Origin: Pseudomonadota bacterium
GTDB lineage: Bacteria > Pseudomonadota > Gammaproteobacteria > Burkholderiales > Rhodocyclaceae
Reading direction: 5' to 3'
Length of the DNA: 36,991 nucleotides
Assembly (NCBI GenBank): GCA_018261905.1
Contig: JAGTRU010000043.1
Coordinates: forward strand, 1 to 36,991
Below, one piece after another: positions 1 to 7,848 of this stretch. Under the pieces are notes generated by a model. The model worked only from the letters and a program-made list of their open reading frames with translations, made no database searches and was not told where the DNA came from. A program made the translations under genes and the position numbers. The number at the start of each line of letters is the position of its first letter. Position 1 is the first letter of the stretch.

Positions 1-1
1 T

Positions 2-15
2 GTGACCGAAGTCAC
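2..15 (-). other. rRNA leader hairpin with UUCG loop
   Basis: On the minus strand this reads GTGAC-TTCG-GTCAC, a 5-bp stem closed by a UUCG tetraloop, one of the most stable RNA loops. It lies about 36 nt downstream of boxA in the rRNA leader, so it would be part of the precursor just before the 16S gene, which is outside the window. A role in leader folding or processing is inference. Confidence 0.5.
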
Positions 16-51
16 TGCGTATCAAGGCACCCACACCTATCGATTGTTCAA

Positions 52-64
52 ATTGTTAAAGAAC
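52..64 (-). promoter_or_regulatory. rRNA antitermination boxA
   Basis: The minus strand reads GTTCTTTAACAAT, a very close match to the boxA consensus of bacterial rRNA leaders, where the NusB-NusE complex binds to make RNA polymerase resistant to Rho. It sits about 45-60 nt downstream of the predicted start from the promoter at 117-145, the layout of a 16S leader. The sequence after it (around GATAGGTGTGGGTG on the minus strand) also resembles betaproteobacterial 16S leaders. Confidence 0.82.
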
Positions 65-116
65 TACTTACCTCGCTGCGCCGTCTCGTTTGATTCGTCT
101 GCAGCGAAGGGGGCGA

Positions 117-145
117 ATTATCTAGATTACGAGGATGGCCGTCAA
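117..145 (-). promoter_or_regulatory. rRNA operon promoter (sigma70 type)
   Basis: On the minus strand a -35 TTGACG (140-145) and a -10 GATAAT (117-122) are separated by exactly 17 bp. The -10 is followed by a GC-rich discriminator (TCGCCCCC), as in promoters under stringent control. Immediately upstream is an A/T-rich stretch (about 146-164) suitable as an UP element. With boxA downstream, this is best read as the main promoter of an rRNA operon running leftwards out of the window. Fis sites were not sought. Confidence 0.85.
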
Positions 146-156
146 CAACTATTTCG

Positions 157-178
157 AAAAACTTGCATTCGCGAATGC
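157..178 (-). terminator. Possible intrinsic terminator of the radical SAM gene
   Basis: The 14-nt palindrome GCATTCGCGAATGC (165-178) can fold into a 5-bp stem with a 4-nt loop and is followed on the minus strand by AAG and five T residues. It lies about 70 nt after the stop of the gene ending at 246 and just upstream of the rRNA promoter, where it would insulate the two units. The stem is short, so termination may be weak; the same bases overlap the UP-element region of the rRNA promoter. Confidence 0.4.
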
Positions 179-245
179 CGGCTTGCAATTCAGGAACACG
201 CCAAAACCTGCTTGGCATGCCTGGACGGGCGGTCCGTTCCCCGCA

Positions 246-1844
246 TCACAACGACGAACCGGTGCCATAGCCACTCGTACTGCCGTGCCGCGCCTGGCGC
301 AGAGCCAACGCTCTCGCCTTGCCGGGCAGGGGACTTTCACGCTGAGCCAGCAGCCCTTGCAGACAGGTCGGATTGGCACGAGCTCCGCTGTTCAGGTAGT
401 CCGCCAACAAAATGGGGCGAACCACGTCAGCTTGCCGCCCGAGTACTTGGGTCAGGTAGTCGAACAGGGCATCGATCAGGATTTCCGGGGTCAGAGCGCT
501 GGTTTTTCCGGTCTTTTGCCAGAGCCAATCGGCCACCGCGCTGAACGCCGCGAACGGCGAGGGGGGTGACAACAGTAAGGACAAGGTGTGCGGGAAGCGA
601 GCCGAATTGGCGAGCAGGTCCCAATAGCGCGCCAACCGCGTGAAGCGCTGAATGGTCGGCACATCAAGCACCGCCGTTTGCCGCACGGAGTAGGGTGGCA
701 GGGCATCGTAGACCATACCGAACTCTTCGCTACGGCGAGCCAGCGGCGTACCGCGCAGGCGTTTCAGGAGGCCAAGCTGGATTTCATGCGGCCGCTGGGC
801 ATACAGGCGATCGAAGCCTTCGGCGAAGCTGGCCAGGGTTTCGCCGGGCAAGCCGAAGATCAGGTCGACATGCAGGTGGGCATGGCTGTGTTCGATCAGC
901 CAGTCGAGATTGGCGGCACTCCTGGGGTTGTCTTGGCGGCGTGAAATAGCTTGCTGGACTTCCGGGTTGAAGGTCTGGATACCGACTTCGAGTTGCAGCA
1001 CACCGGGAGGAAAACGGGCGATCATTGCTTTCAGGCGCTCCGGCAGATGATCCGGAATGACTTCGAAATGCAGGGAGAGATCGGGTGTCAGGCGCTCAAG
1101 GAAAAACTCCAGGATACGCAGCGAGTTGTCGATTCTCAGGTTGAAGGTGCGATCGACGAACTTGAAATGGCGGGCTCCGCGTCGATGCAGGCCAGCAAGC
1201 GCCGCCAGGATGCGCGGCAGATCGAACGCCCAGGCGGTCTGATCGAGCGCACTCAAACAGAACTCGCACTTGAACGGGCAGCCACGAGAGGCTTCGACGT
1301 AAAGCAGCCGATGGGCCAGGTCGGCGGCGCTGTATTCGGCGTAGGGGAGGGCAATCAGGGCAAGTGACGGCTGCTCCCCGGTGATCACTTTGTGCCCGGG
1401 CCGTGCGCCATGCCACAGGGTGCGGCAGAGTTTGGGAAAACTGACATCGCCCCAGCCGGTAATCAGGTAGTCGGCGTCGCCGACGATTTCCTGGACTTCC
1501 CATTCGTGGCTGACTTCCGGACCGCCAAGGACGATTATCAGGGTGGGGCGGGCCCGTTTCAACAGGCGCACGACCTCGGTACTCGCTTCGACATTCCATA
1601 TATAGATACCGAAACCGATGATCTGCGGAATGCCGTCCGGCGCGTCGCCCAGTTCGGCCAGCAGGGCGTCGGCGATTTCCTGCGGCGGGCGCTTGATGGT
1701 GAATTCGCGCAACACGCTGGCCGCCCTCAACGCGGCACCGCCATGCCGGGCCATGTTGGCCAGCAGATAGCGCAAGCCCAGTGCGGCATGGATATATCTG
1801 GCGTTAAGGGTAGATAGAATGATCGACGGACAGGACGGCTGCAT
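246..1844 (-). CDS. B12-binding domain radical SAM protein (DUF4080-like)
   Basis: The product is 532 residues. An N-terminal cobalamin-binding-like Rossmann domain (about 8-150, with LGGPEVSHE near 106-114) is followed by a radical SAM core whose cluster motif CPFKCEFC has cysteines 189, 193 and 196, then a C-terminal helical region like DUF4080. Members of this family are widespread B12-type radical SAM enzymes with no assigned substrate; the cysteines predict a [4Fe-4S] cluster that cleaves SAM. No DxHxxG cobalamin motif is evident. It is the second gene of a two-gene minus-strand unit, 39 nt after the small gene at 1884-2189, and runs towards the rRNA promoter. The family call is firm; the reaction is unknown. 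Confidence 0.85.
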   Translation of the reverse strand: MQPSCPSIILSTLNARYIHAALGLRYLLANMARHGGAALRAASVLREFTIKRPPQEIADALLAELGDAPDGIPQIIGFGIYIWNVEASTEVVRLLKRARPTLIIVLGGPEVSHEWEVQEIVGDADYLITGWGDVSFPKLCRTLWHGARPGHKVITGEQPSLALIALPYAEYSAADLAHRLLYVEASRGCPFKCEFCLSALDQTAWAFDLPRILAALAGLHRRGARHFKFVDRTFNLRIDNSLRILEFFLERLTPDLSLHFEVIPDHLPERLKAMIARFPPGVLQLEVGIQTFNPEVQQAISRRQDNPRSAANLDWLIEHSHAHLHVDLIFGLPGETLASFAEGFDRLYAQRPHEIQLGLLKRLRGTPLARRSEEFGMVYDALPPYSVRQTAVLDVPTIQRFTRLARYWDLLANSARFPHTLSLLLSPPSPFAAFSAVADWLWQKTGKTSALTPEILIDALFDYLTQVLGRQADVVRPILLADYLNSGARANPTCLQGLLAQRESPLPGKARALALRQARHGSTSGYGTGSSL

Positions 1845-1883
1845 GCCCGCATTTTGCCATCAACCCGGCCTGGCCAATGCCTC

Positions 1884-2189
1884 CTACCAGGCGCGGGCGC
1901 CCATCTTGTAATTGCGGGTTTCCTTGGGCATCGCCGTCACCGCCTCGACCGCCGGCGGCAAGGCGGCCGGCAGGTCGGGGAGCGGCGCCGGGAGCAGCAG
2001 GTCACGCAGACGCAGGAGCAAGACAAGCAATTCCTCGTCGAGGGCGGCTTCTTCGATTTCGGCCAAGCGCTCCCGGGCGTAGGCCGGCTCGCGATCCAGG
2101 CGTTCGAGATCAACCGACTGGCTCAGCGAGCGCTTGACCATCAGTTTGAAACGAGCCATCAACTGGGCCTTTTCTAGTTTTTCATCCAT
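1884..2189 (-). CDS. Small charged protein of unknown function
   Basis: The product is 101 residues. The ATG at 2189 is preceded by GGAG with about 8 nt spacing, and is preferred over an in-frame TTG one codon upstream. It is rich in Glu, Leu and Arg in its first 70 residues (likely helical), followed by a Pro/Ala-rich segment and a short basic tail. No signal peptide or catalytic motif is visible and I do not recognise a family. It lies 39 nt upstream of the radical SAM gene on the same strand, so the two are probably co-transcribed. Confidence 0.6.
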   Translation of the reverse strand: MDEKLEKAQLMARFKLMVKRSLSQSVDLERLDREPAYARERLAEIEEAALDEELLVLLLRLRDLLLPAPLPDLPAALPPAVEAVTAMPKETRNYKMGARAW

Positions 2190-2466
2190 CAAGCGTTCTC
2201 CGTCCTAAGCGACGCTGTCTCGCGCCATGCCGTGTTGGGGTAGGGGTGCGATGGCAAGCAGCGAAAATCATGCCCGGCATGTAGTCAAATTAGATATCTC
2301 CGATAAAACAATGGCTTGCCGGTTTTCCCGGAGAGGGGGCTGGGCGCCTGATGCGTAAAGCTGGTGCAAAGCGCGGGCGCGGTGGGCAGTGATGGTGCGC
2401 CGCAAAACGGTACCGCCGACTTCACAGTAAAATAGGCCATCAATTTTCAGCCCCAGGGGCGCCTGC
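2190..2466. promoter_or_regulatory. Divergent intergenic region
   Basis: This 277-bp spacer separates the minus-strand radical SAM unit from the plus-strand permease gene and must hold both promoters. On the plus strand TAAAAT at 2428-2433 is a plausible -10 but has no good -35. A 13-nt palindrome CATGCCCGGCATG lies at 2269-2281, next to a minus-strand TTGACT. An SD-like AGGGG precedes the permease ATG by 7 nt. No ORF with gene-like features is seen here. Confidence 0.35.
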
Positions 2467-3237
2467 ATGTTTCTCGGTTCGCAATGCTTTCGCTGGTTTC
2501 CGGTCTGGCAGCGCAATTTCCTTGTCTGGCGCAAGCTTGCCCTGCCGTCCATTCTCGGTCACCTGGCCGATCCGCTGATCTACATGCTGGGCCTCGGTTA
2601 CGGTCTGGGCACAATGTTGCCGACGGTCGACGGTCAGTCCTATATCGCCTTCCTGGCCGCCGGTACGGTCTGCGCCTCGACCATGAACGCGGCGACTTTC
2701 GAGGCCTTGTATTCGTCCTTTTCGCGGATGCATGTGCAGAAAACCTGGGACGCCATACTCAACACACCGCTCGGCCTGAGCGATGTCGTCACCGGCGAAC
2801 TGTTCTGGGCGGCGACCAAGTCGCTGTTTTCCGGGGCGGCGATCCTGCTGGTCATCACCGTCCTCGGCCTGACCCATGGCCCGATGCTGCTCTGGGCCTT
2901 GCCGGCCATCGTCCTGACCGGCCTGGCCTTCGCCGCGCTCGGCTTGATCTGGAATGCGCTGGCGCCGTCCTACGATTTTTTCATGTATTACTTCACGCTG
3001 TTCATCACCCCGATGACGCTGATTTCCGGCGTATTTTTCCCGACCGACCAGTTGCCGGCCTGGCTGGCCAGCCTCGGCGGCATATTGCCGCTGGCCCAGG
3101 GCGTCGCCTTGGTCCGGCCGCTGCTCGCCGGCGAGGTCCCGCCGGCAGCCCTGAGCCATATCCTGATCCTGCTCGCCACGGCCGGCATCGCCTCCCGCAT
3201 CGCCCTGCGCCTGACCCGGCGCCGTCTTCTCAAGTAG
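2467..3237 (+). CDS. ABC-2 type transporter permease (NodJ-like)
   Basis: The product is 256 residues with about six hydrophobic membrane segments and no ATPase motifs. The sequence has the layout of ABC-2/NodJ permeases: an N-terminal cytoplasmic stretch (FLVWRKLALPSILGHLADPL), a conserved segment PLGLSDVVTGELFWAATKS in the loop, and a late SGVFFPTDQLPAWL segment before the last helices. NodJ-like permeases pair with a NodI-like ATPase and export lipids or polysaccharides. No ATP-binding subunit is found beside it or elsewhere in the window, so it must use one encoded at a distance. cutA follows after 9 nt, suggesting transcription into cutA-dsbD. Confidence 0.88.
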   Translation: MFLGSQCFRWFPVWQRNFLVWRKLALPSILGHLADPLIYMLGLGYGLGTMLPTVDGQSYIAFLAAGTVCASTMNAATFEALYSSFSRMHVQKTWDAILNTPLGLSDVVTGELFWAATKSLFSGAAILLVITVLGLTHGPMLLWALPAIVLTGLAFAALGLIWNALAPSYDFFMYYFTLFITPMTLISGVFFPTDQLPAWLASLGGILPLAQGVALVRPLLAGEVPPAALSHILILLATAGIASRIALRLTRRRLLK

Positions 3238-3246
3238 AATCAGCCG

Positions 3247-3567
3247 ATGTCGACCCTGCTCGTGCTGACCAACTGCCCCGACGAGACCAGCGCCAACGCT
3301 ATCGCGCTGGCCGTGGTCGAGACCGGCTTGGCGGCCTGCGTCAACATTCTGCCGCGGGTGCAATCGATCTATCGCTGGCAGGGCGGCGTCGAATCCGCTA
3401 CCGAAATTCCGCTGTTGATCAAGACGACCGCCGCCAATTATGCGGCGCTGGAAACAGCGATCGGCGAGCGGCATCCGTATGAAATACCCGAAATCATCGC
3501 GCTACCCGTCGAGCGCGGTTTACCGGCCTACCTGAACTGGGTGCAGGCAGAAACAGTCAAATCATGA
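3247..3567 (+). CDS. cutA: Divalent-cation tolerance protein CutA
   Basis: The product is 106 residues, the usual length of the trimeric CutA1 family. Hallmarks are ACVNILPRVQSIYRWQG (about 35-51), the KTTAANYAALE stretch and the HPYEIPEIIALPVERGLPAYLNWV C-terminal region. CutA proteins are linked to copper and other divalent-metal tolerance, but their molecular role is unsettled. The stop overlaps the dsbD start by four bases (ATGA), the common cutA-dsbD arrangement of proteobacteria, consistent with translational coupling. Confidence 0.95.
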   Translation: MSTLLVLTNCPDETSANAIALAVVETGLAACVNILPRVQSIYRWQGGVESATEIPLLIKTTAANYAALETAIGERHPYEIPEIIALPVERGLPAYLNWVQAETVKS

Positions 3568-5336
3568 TGCGCATCCTGTTCGTCCTCTTCTCTTTGTTGT
3601 TCTCCCTTGCCCAGGCCCAGGAATTTCTCGACCCGGCGGTCGCCTTCAAGCCATCGCTGCGGGCACTCGACGGGCAGACCATCGAAGTCAGCTACGAAAT
3701 TGCCAAAGGTTATTACCTGTATCGCGACAAGTTCCGCTTCGCCGTCGAAGGCGAAACGGCCAGCCTCGGTCCGGCCAGCTTTCCCAAGGGCAAAGAGAAG
3801 ACCGACGAGAATTTCGGCAAGGTCGAGGTGTATTACAGGAGCGTCGTCATTCGCCTGCCGGTCGACCGGGCCTTGAAGGAAGTCCCGGCCGGGGCTAGCG
3901 CATCCGGCCCGCTTGCCTTGCAACTCAAGCTCACCGCCCAGGGTTGTGCCGATGCCGGGGTCTGCTATCCGCCGCAAAGTCAGATACTCCGCGTCGACTT
4001 GCCCGACCCGGCGAGCCAACCGGCCAGCCCACCAGTGGTTGATGGCGATGCCAGCGGCAAAATTGCCGCGACCCTGAAAAACTCCGGTTTCTGGGTCAAT
4101 CTCGCCTTTTTCTTCCTGGCCGGCCTCGGTTTGTCGCTGACCCCCTGCGTTTTCCCGATGATTCCCATCCTCTCCGGCATCATCGCCGGCCAGGGCCACA
4201 AGATTTCCCACGCCCGCGGTTTCCTGCTTTCCTTGACCTATGTGCTCGGCATGGCGATCACTTATGCGGCGGCCGGCATCGCCGCCGGCCTGACCGGCAC
4301 CCTGCTCGCCGCGGCCTTGCAGAGTCCGTGGGTGCTGGGCAGCTTTGCGCTGGTTTTCGTCATCCTTTCCCTGTCGATGTTCGGCTTTTACGAACTGCAG
4401 TTGCCGAGCGCGCTACAGAGCAAGCTTTCCGAGGAATCCGGCCACCTGCAGGGCGGCCGCGGCATTGGCGTTTTCCTGATGGGGGCGCTGTCGGCGCTGA
4501 TCGTCGGGCCCTGCGTCGCCGCCCCTCTGGCCGGTGCCTTGCTCTACATCGGCCAGACCGGCAATGCCGTGCTCGGCGGCACAGCGCTCTTCGTGATGGC
4601 GCTCGGCATGGGCGTACCGCTGCTCATCGTCGGCCTCTCGGCCGGCACCCTGCTGCCCAAGGCCGGCGCCTGGATGGAAGCGGTCAAGAAGGGCTTCGGC
4701 GTTTTGCTGCTGGCCACCGCCCTCTGGCTGCTCTCGCCGGTCATCCCGGCCATCGCCCAGATGCTGGCGTGGGCGATACTGCTGATCATCCCCGCCATCT
4801 ACCTCCACGCCCTCGACCCCTTGCCACCACAGGCCCGCGGCTGGCAGCGTTTCTGGAAAGGCATCGGCATCGTCATGTTGCTGACCGGTGCCATGCTGCT
4901 GATCGGCGCCCTGGCCGGCAATCGCGACCCGTTGCAACCGCTGGCCGGCTGGCGCGGTCAGGCGGTGGCGGCCGAAGAAAAGCCGCTCCCTTTCACCAGG
5001 GTCGCCTCGCTGGCGGAGCTCGAAGCCACCATCGGGGCCGCCGGACAGCCGGTCATGCTCGATTTTTATGCCGACTGGTGTGTTTCCTGCAAGGAAATGG
5101 AGCGTTTCACCTTCGCCGATCGACAGGTGCGCAGCAAATTAGCGGGATTCAAGCTGTTGCAGGCCGATGTCACGGCAAATACAGCGCAAGACAAAGCTTT
5201 ACTGGCCCGTTTCGGACTTTTCGGCCCCCCCGGCATTATCTTTTTCGACCGCCTTGGACGCGAGCGCCAAGGCACTCGCGTCGTCGGTTTCCAGGATGCC
5301 GACGCTTTCCTGCAGATTCTGCAGCAAATTGAATAA
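3564..5336 (+). CDS. dsbD: Thiol:disulfide interchange protein DsbD
   Basis: The product is 590 residues, full length for DsbD. It has a signal peptide ending near AQA (residues 1-18), then a periplasmic N-terminal domain with the cysteine pair in QGCADAGVCYPP. A transmembrane domain of about eight helices carries the redox cysteines in LTPCVFP and VGPCVAAPL, and a C-terminal thioredoxin-like domain has DFYADWCVSCKEME with a CVSC active site. DsbD carries electrons from cytoplasmic thioredoxin across the inner membrane to DsbC/DsbG and to cytochrome c maturation proteins. All three redox pairs are intact. It overlaps cutA by four bases and lies 66 nt upstream of the pigment cluster. Confidence 0.97.
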   Translation: MMRILFVLFSLLFSLAQAQEFLDPAVAFKPSLRALDGQTIEVSYEIAKGYYLYRDKFRFAVEGETASLGPASFPKGKEKTDENFGKVEVYYRSVVIRLPVDRALKEVPAGASASGPLALQLKLTAQGCADAGVCYPPQSQILRVDLPDPASQPASPPVVDGDASGKIAATLKNSGFWVNLAFFFLAGLGLSLTPCVFPMIPILSGIIAGQGHKISHARGFLLSLTYVLGMAITYAAAGIAAGLTGTLLAAALQSPWVLGSFALVFVILSLSMFGFYELQLPSALQSKLSEESGHLQGGRGIGVFLMGALSALIVGPCVAAPLAGALLYIGQTGNAVLGGTALFVMALGMGVPLLIVGLSAGTLLPKAGAWMEAVKKGFGVLLLATALWLLSPVIPAIAQMLAWAILLIIPAIYLHALDPLPPQARGWQRFWKGIGIVMLLTGAMLLIGALAGNRDPLQPLAGWRGQAVAAEEKPLPFTRVASLAELEATIGAAGQPVMLDFYADWCVSCKEMERFTFADRQVRSKLAGFKLLQADVTANTAQDKALLARFGLFGPPGIIFFDRLGRERQGTRVVGFQDADAFLQILQQIE

Positions 5337-5364
5337 TCGTGACCGACCGAAATCGGGCAAATTT

Positions 5365-5392
5365 TTGTAAAAATAAGGCCTTGGGCTAAAAT
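5365..5392 (+). promoter_or_regulatory. Promoter of the aryl polyene operon
   Basis: TTGTAA (5365-5370) and TAAAAT (5387-5392) are separated by 16 bp. The stretch TGGGCTAAAATG (5382-5393) recurs exactly upstream of the second pigment unit at 16053-16064. Transcription would begin near 5399, only a few bases before the ACP start at 5403. Confidence 0.6.
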
Positions 5393-5402
5393 GCTGCCCA
5401 CT

Positions 5403-5639
5403 ATGAATTCCCTTGGCCTAATTCGCGAATTTCTTCAGAACCGTCTCGGCGTAACGCCCGAACGGGCTATTCCTGAGGCCCCCCTCAATACCTTGGGCGT
5501 GGATTCGCTAATGATGCTCGAATTGATGTTCGAGTTCGAGGACCGTTTCGGCATCACCCTCACCAAAGACCTGAAAAGCCCCAAAACCGTCGGCGACATG
5601 GCTGAGCTGATGGACCGCCTACGCAGCGACCAAGACTGA
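5403..5639 (+). CDS. Acyl carrier protein, first of two (aryl polyene type)
   Basis: The product is 78 residues and acidic. The phosphopantetheine attachment serine is in LGVDSLMMLEL, about residue 36. It resembles the ApeE/ApeF carrier proteins of aryl polyene clusters, which hold the growing polyene. I chose the ATG at 5403; the ATG at 5391 lies inside the predicted -10 box and would add only four residues. No Shine-Dalgarno precedes either, and the mRNA from the predicted promoter would be almost leaderless. The ketosynthase gene begins 1 nt after its stop, so the two are probably coupled. Confidence 0.92.
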   Translation: MNSLGLIREFLQNRLGVTPERAIPEAPLNTLGVDSLMMLELMFEFEDRFGITLTKDLKSPKTVGDMAELMDRLRSDQD

Positions 5640-5640
5640 T

Positions 5641-6891
5641 ATGAAGCGGCGGCGGGTAGCGATCACTGGCCTCGGCATGGTCAGTCCGTATGGTGGTGAT
5701 CTGGCGGATTTCTTCGCCCGACTGCTGGCCGCCGAATCGGCCGTGCGCTTCCTGCATACCGACGATATTCCCCGACCGCTGAACATTCCCTTTGTTAGCT
5801 GCCCAAACTTCGATGTCGACGCCGTCCTCGGCCGCCCGCTGGCCGGAACCATGGACCGTTTCGCCCAACTCGGCACGGCCGCCGCGCTCGCCGCCTGGGC
5901 CGATGCCGGACTGGCCCGGGCGCCGTCAGCGGAGGACCGCGAGCAGTGGGGTGTATCCTGGGGCACAGCGCTGGGGGGCACGCTGGCCTACGAGAAAGGC
6001 TACAAGGAACTGTGGATCAAGGGCCGCGAACGCGTCTCGCCGCTCTCCGTCATTCTCGGCATGAATAACGCCGCCAACGCCCATATCTCCATCCAGCTCG
6101 GCCTCGGTGGGGTCAGCATGAGCCACACCGTCGCCTGCGCCTCATCGGCCATTGCCATCGGCGAAGCCTTCCGCCGCGTGCGCAACGGCGAGGCACCGGT
6201 GATGCTGACCGGCGGCTCCGACGCCCCGCAGGCCTACGGCGTCGCCCGTGCCTGGGAAGCGCTCCGCGTCATGGCCGGCGGCGATGCCACGACCTCGGCG
6301 CAGGCCTGCCGGCCGTTCAGCGCCGAGCGCCGCGGCCTGGTCCTGGGCGAGGGTGGGGCGGCGCTGGTGCTCGAGGACTGGGAACATGCCCTGGCCCGCG
6401 GTGCCCGTATCCACGGCGAAATGGTCGGCTATGGCACGACTTGCGATCACAGCCACCTGGTTCGCCCGGACGCCACCGGCCAGATCCGCGCCCTCAACAT
6501 GGCGTTGGCCGATGCCGGCCTGCTCGCCGAGCAAATTGATTACGTCAACGCCCACGGCACCGCCACCGCCGAAGGCGATCCGGTCGAAATCGCCGCCCTC
6601 AAAGGGGTTTTCGGCGAACGGGCCGGCCGCCTGCCGGTCAGCGCCACCAAATCGATGCACGGCCACCAGCTCGGGGCGGCCGGTGCCGTGGAAGCCATCG
6701 TCACGGTGCTCGCCCTGCGCGAGCAGGCCATTCCGCCCACTGCCCACCTCGGCCAGCCCGATCCGGCCTGCTTCGGTGTCGATCACGTCAGCAGCGCCCG
6801 GCATCACCAGCCGCTCCGTGCCGCACTCTCCAATTCCTTCGCTTTCGGCGGCAGCAATGCGGTACTCGCGTTCCGTGCCGTCCGCTCTTAA
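5641..6891 (+). CDS. Beta-ketoacyl-ACP synthase (FabF/ApeR-like)
   Basis: The product is 416 residues, full length for a KAS II-type thiolase-fold enzyme. The catalytic triad is complete: Cys166 in VACASSA, His305 in NAHGTATAEGDP and His342 in KSMHGHQLGAAG, with Lys337 nearby. It also has the glycine-rich SNSFAFGGSNAVL motif near the end. It would condense malonyl-ACP with an aryl- or acyl-ACP. Its place next to the first ACP, apart from the CLF-paired ketosynthase at 16091, suggests a homodimeric enzyme acting at the starter stage, as proposed for ApeR; that role is inference. Confidence 0.93.
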   Translation: MKRRRVAITGLGMVSPYGGDLADFFARLLAAESAVRFLHTDDIPRPLNIPFVSCPNFDVDAVLGRPLAGTMDRFAQLGTAAALAAWADAGLARAPSAEDREQWGVSWGTALGGTLAYEKGYKELWIKGRERVSPLSVILGMNNAANAHISIQLGLGGVSMSHTVACASSAIAIGEAFRRVRNGEAPVMLTGGSDAPQAYGVARAWEALRVMAGGDATTSAQACRPFSAERRGLVLGEGGAALVLEDWEHALARGARIHGEMVGYGTTCDHSHLVRPDATGQIRALNMALADAGLLAEQIDYVNAHGTATAEGDPVEIAALKGVFGERAGRLPVSATKSMHGHQLGAAGAVEAIVTVLALREQAIPPTAHLGQPDPACFGVDHVSSARHHQPLRAALSNSFAFGGSNAVLAFRAVRS

Positions 6892-6907
6892 TTACGGAAA
6901 CCCCGCC

Positions 6908-7192
6908 ATGTCCCAAGATATTTCCCCGGAAACCGTCGCCGCCCTGTTGCCGGAAGTCGCCGAGCTGATCATCAGCGCCCTCAACCTCGAACTGACTGCC
7001 GCCGAAATCGAGCCGGATGCCCCCTTGTTCGGCGATGGCCTGGGCCTCGACTCGATCGATATCCTGGAACTGGCGCTGGTCATTTCGAAACGCTACGGCT
7101 TCCAACTGCGCTCGGATAACGAGGACAACATCCGCATTTTCTCGTCCTTACGTACCCTGGCCAGCCATATTGGCGCCCAGCGCACAAAATGA
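6908..7192 (+). CDS. Acyl carrier protein, second
   Basis: The product is 94 residues with the phosphopantetheine serine in GDGLGLDSIDILEL (about residue 49). It is longer and distinct from the first ACP; aryl polyene loci usually encode two such carriers. The ATG follows the ketosynthase stop by 16 nt with a GGAAA-containing leader. Its stop overlaps the next start as ATGA. One carrier may hold the aryl starter loaded by the AMP-ligase and the other the extender units, but the sequence cannot assign them. Confidence 0.93.
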   Translation: MSQDISPETVAALLPEVAELIISALNLELTAAEIEPDAPLFGDGLGLDSIDILELALVISKRYGFQLRSDNEDNIRIFSSLRTLASHIGAQRTK

Positions 7193-7848
7193 AGGGACTG
7201 ACCCCCGCTGCCATTCTGCGCGGGCTGGCAGTTGGCGGGCTGATTGTTGCCTGGGCGCTGCTCGCCCATTACGGGAGTGCCGGCAATGCCCACTCCGATT
7301 TTTCCGTCGCCCTGACCATCGTACCGATCCTCGCCCTGCTCATCATTTTGCTTTGGCGCGTCGGCCACGCCTGGGCCATTGCCCTGGGCGGCATCGCCCT
7401 CCTGGCCGGGCTGGCATTGAGCTGGCCGGTACTGCGCCAGAATATTGCGCTGCTTTATTACCTCCAGCATCTGGGTACCAATCTGGCCCTCGCCGCGCTC
7501 TTCGGGCGCACCCTACTGGGCGGCGGCGAAGCCCTGGTCACCCACTTTGCCAAACTGGCCCATGACGGCCAGATTTCCCCGGCCAAGACCCGCTACACCC
7601 GTCAGGTAACCGTCGCCTGGACAAGCTTTTTCCTGCTCAACGCGGCCATCTCGAGCCTGCTCTTCGGACTGGCCTCGCCAGCCGCCTGGTCGATCTTTGC
7701 CAATCTGCTCAGCCTGCCGCTGCTCGCCCTGATGTTCGCCGGCGAACACCTGATCCGCTACCGCGTTCTGGCGGCCGACGACCGCTCCAGTATGGCCGAT
7801 ACCATCCGCGGCTATCGCGCCTCGCTACGCCGACGGAAGCCGCAATGA
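7189..7848 (+). CDS. COG4648-like integral membrane protein of aryl polyene clusters
   Basis: The product is 219 residues with about five to six hydrophobic segments, the first at 10-30, a central loop (GGGEALVTHFAKLAHDGQISPAKTRYTRQ, about 105-135) and a basic C-terminal tail. It matches in length and position the COG4648 membrane proteins found between the second ACP and the AMP-ligase in aryl polyene loci. Its function is unknown; a membrane scaffold for the assembly enzymes is one possibility. It overlaps both neighbours by four bases (ATGA), so it belongs to the pigment operon. Confidence 0.85.
   Translation: MKGLTPAAILRGLAVGGLIVAWALLAHYGSAGNAHSDFSVALTIVPILALLIILLWRVGHAWAIALGGIALLAGLALSWPVLRQNIALLYYLQHLGTNLALAALFGRTLLGGGEALVTHFAKLAHDGQISPAKTRYTRQVTVAWTSFFLLNAAISSLLFGLASPAAWSIFANLLSLPLLALMFAGEHLIRYRVLAADDRSSMADTIRGYRASLRRRKPQ

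Noticed and set aside
1..180. 16S rRNA gene sequence or a protein gene at the left edge
   Set aside because: The segment matches an rRNA promoter and leader, not mature rRNA, and the open frames here have no gene-like features.
2001..2060. Leucine-rich stretch of the small gene at 1884-2189 as a membrane helix
   Set aside because: The leucines are interspersed with Glu, Arg and Asp, giving an amphipathic or coiled helix rather than a membrane segment.
2440..3474. Minus-strand open frame across the ABC permease and cutA
   Set aside because: It crosses two well-supported plus-strand genes and has shadow-like composition.
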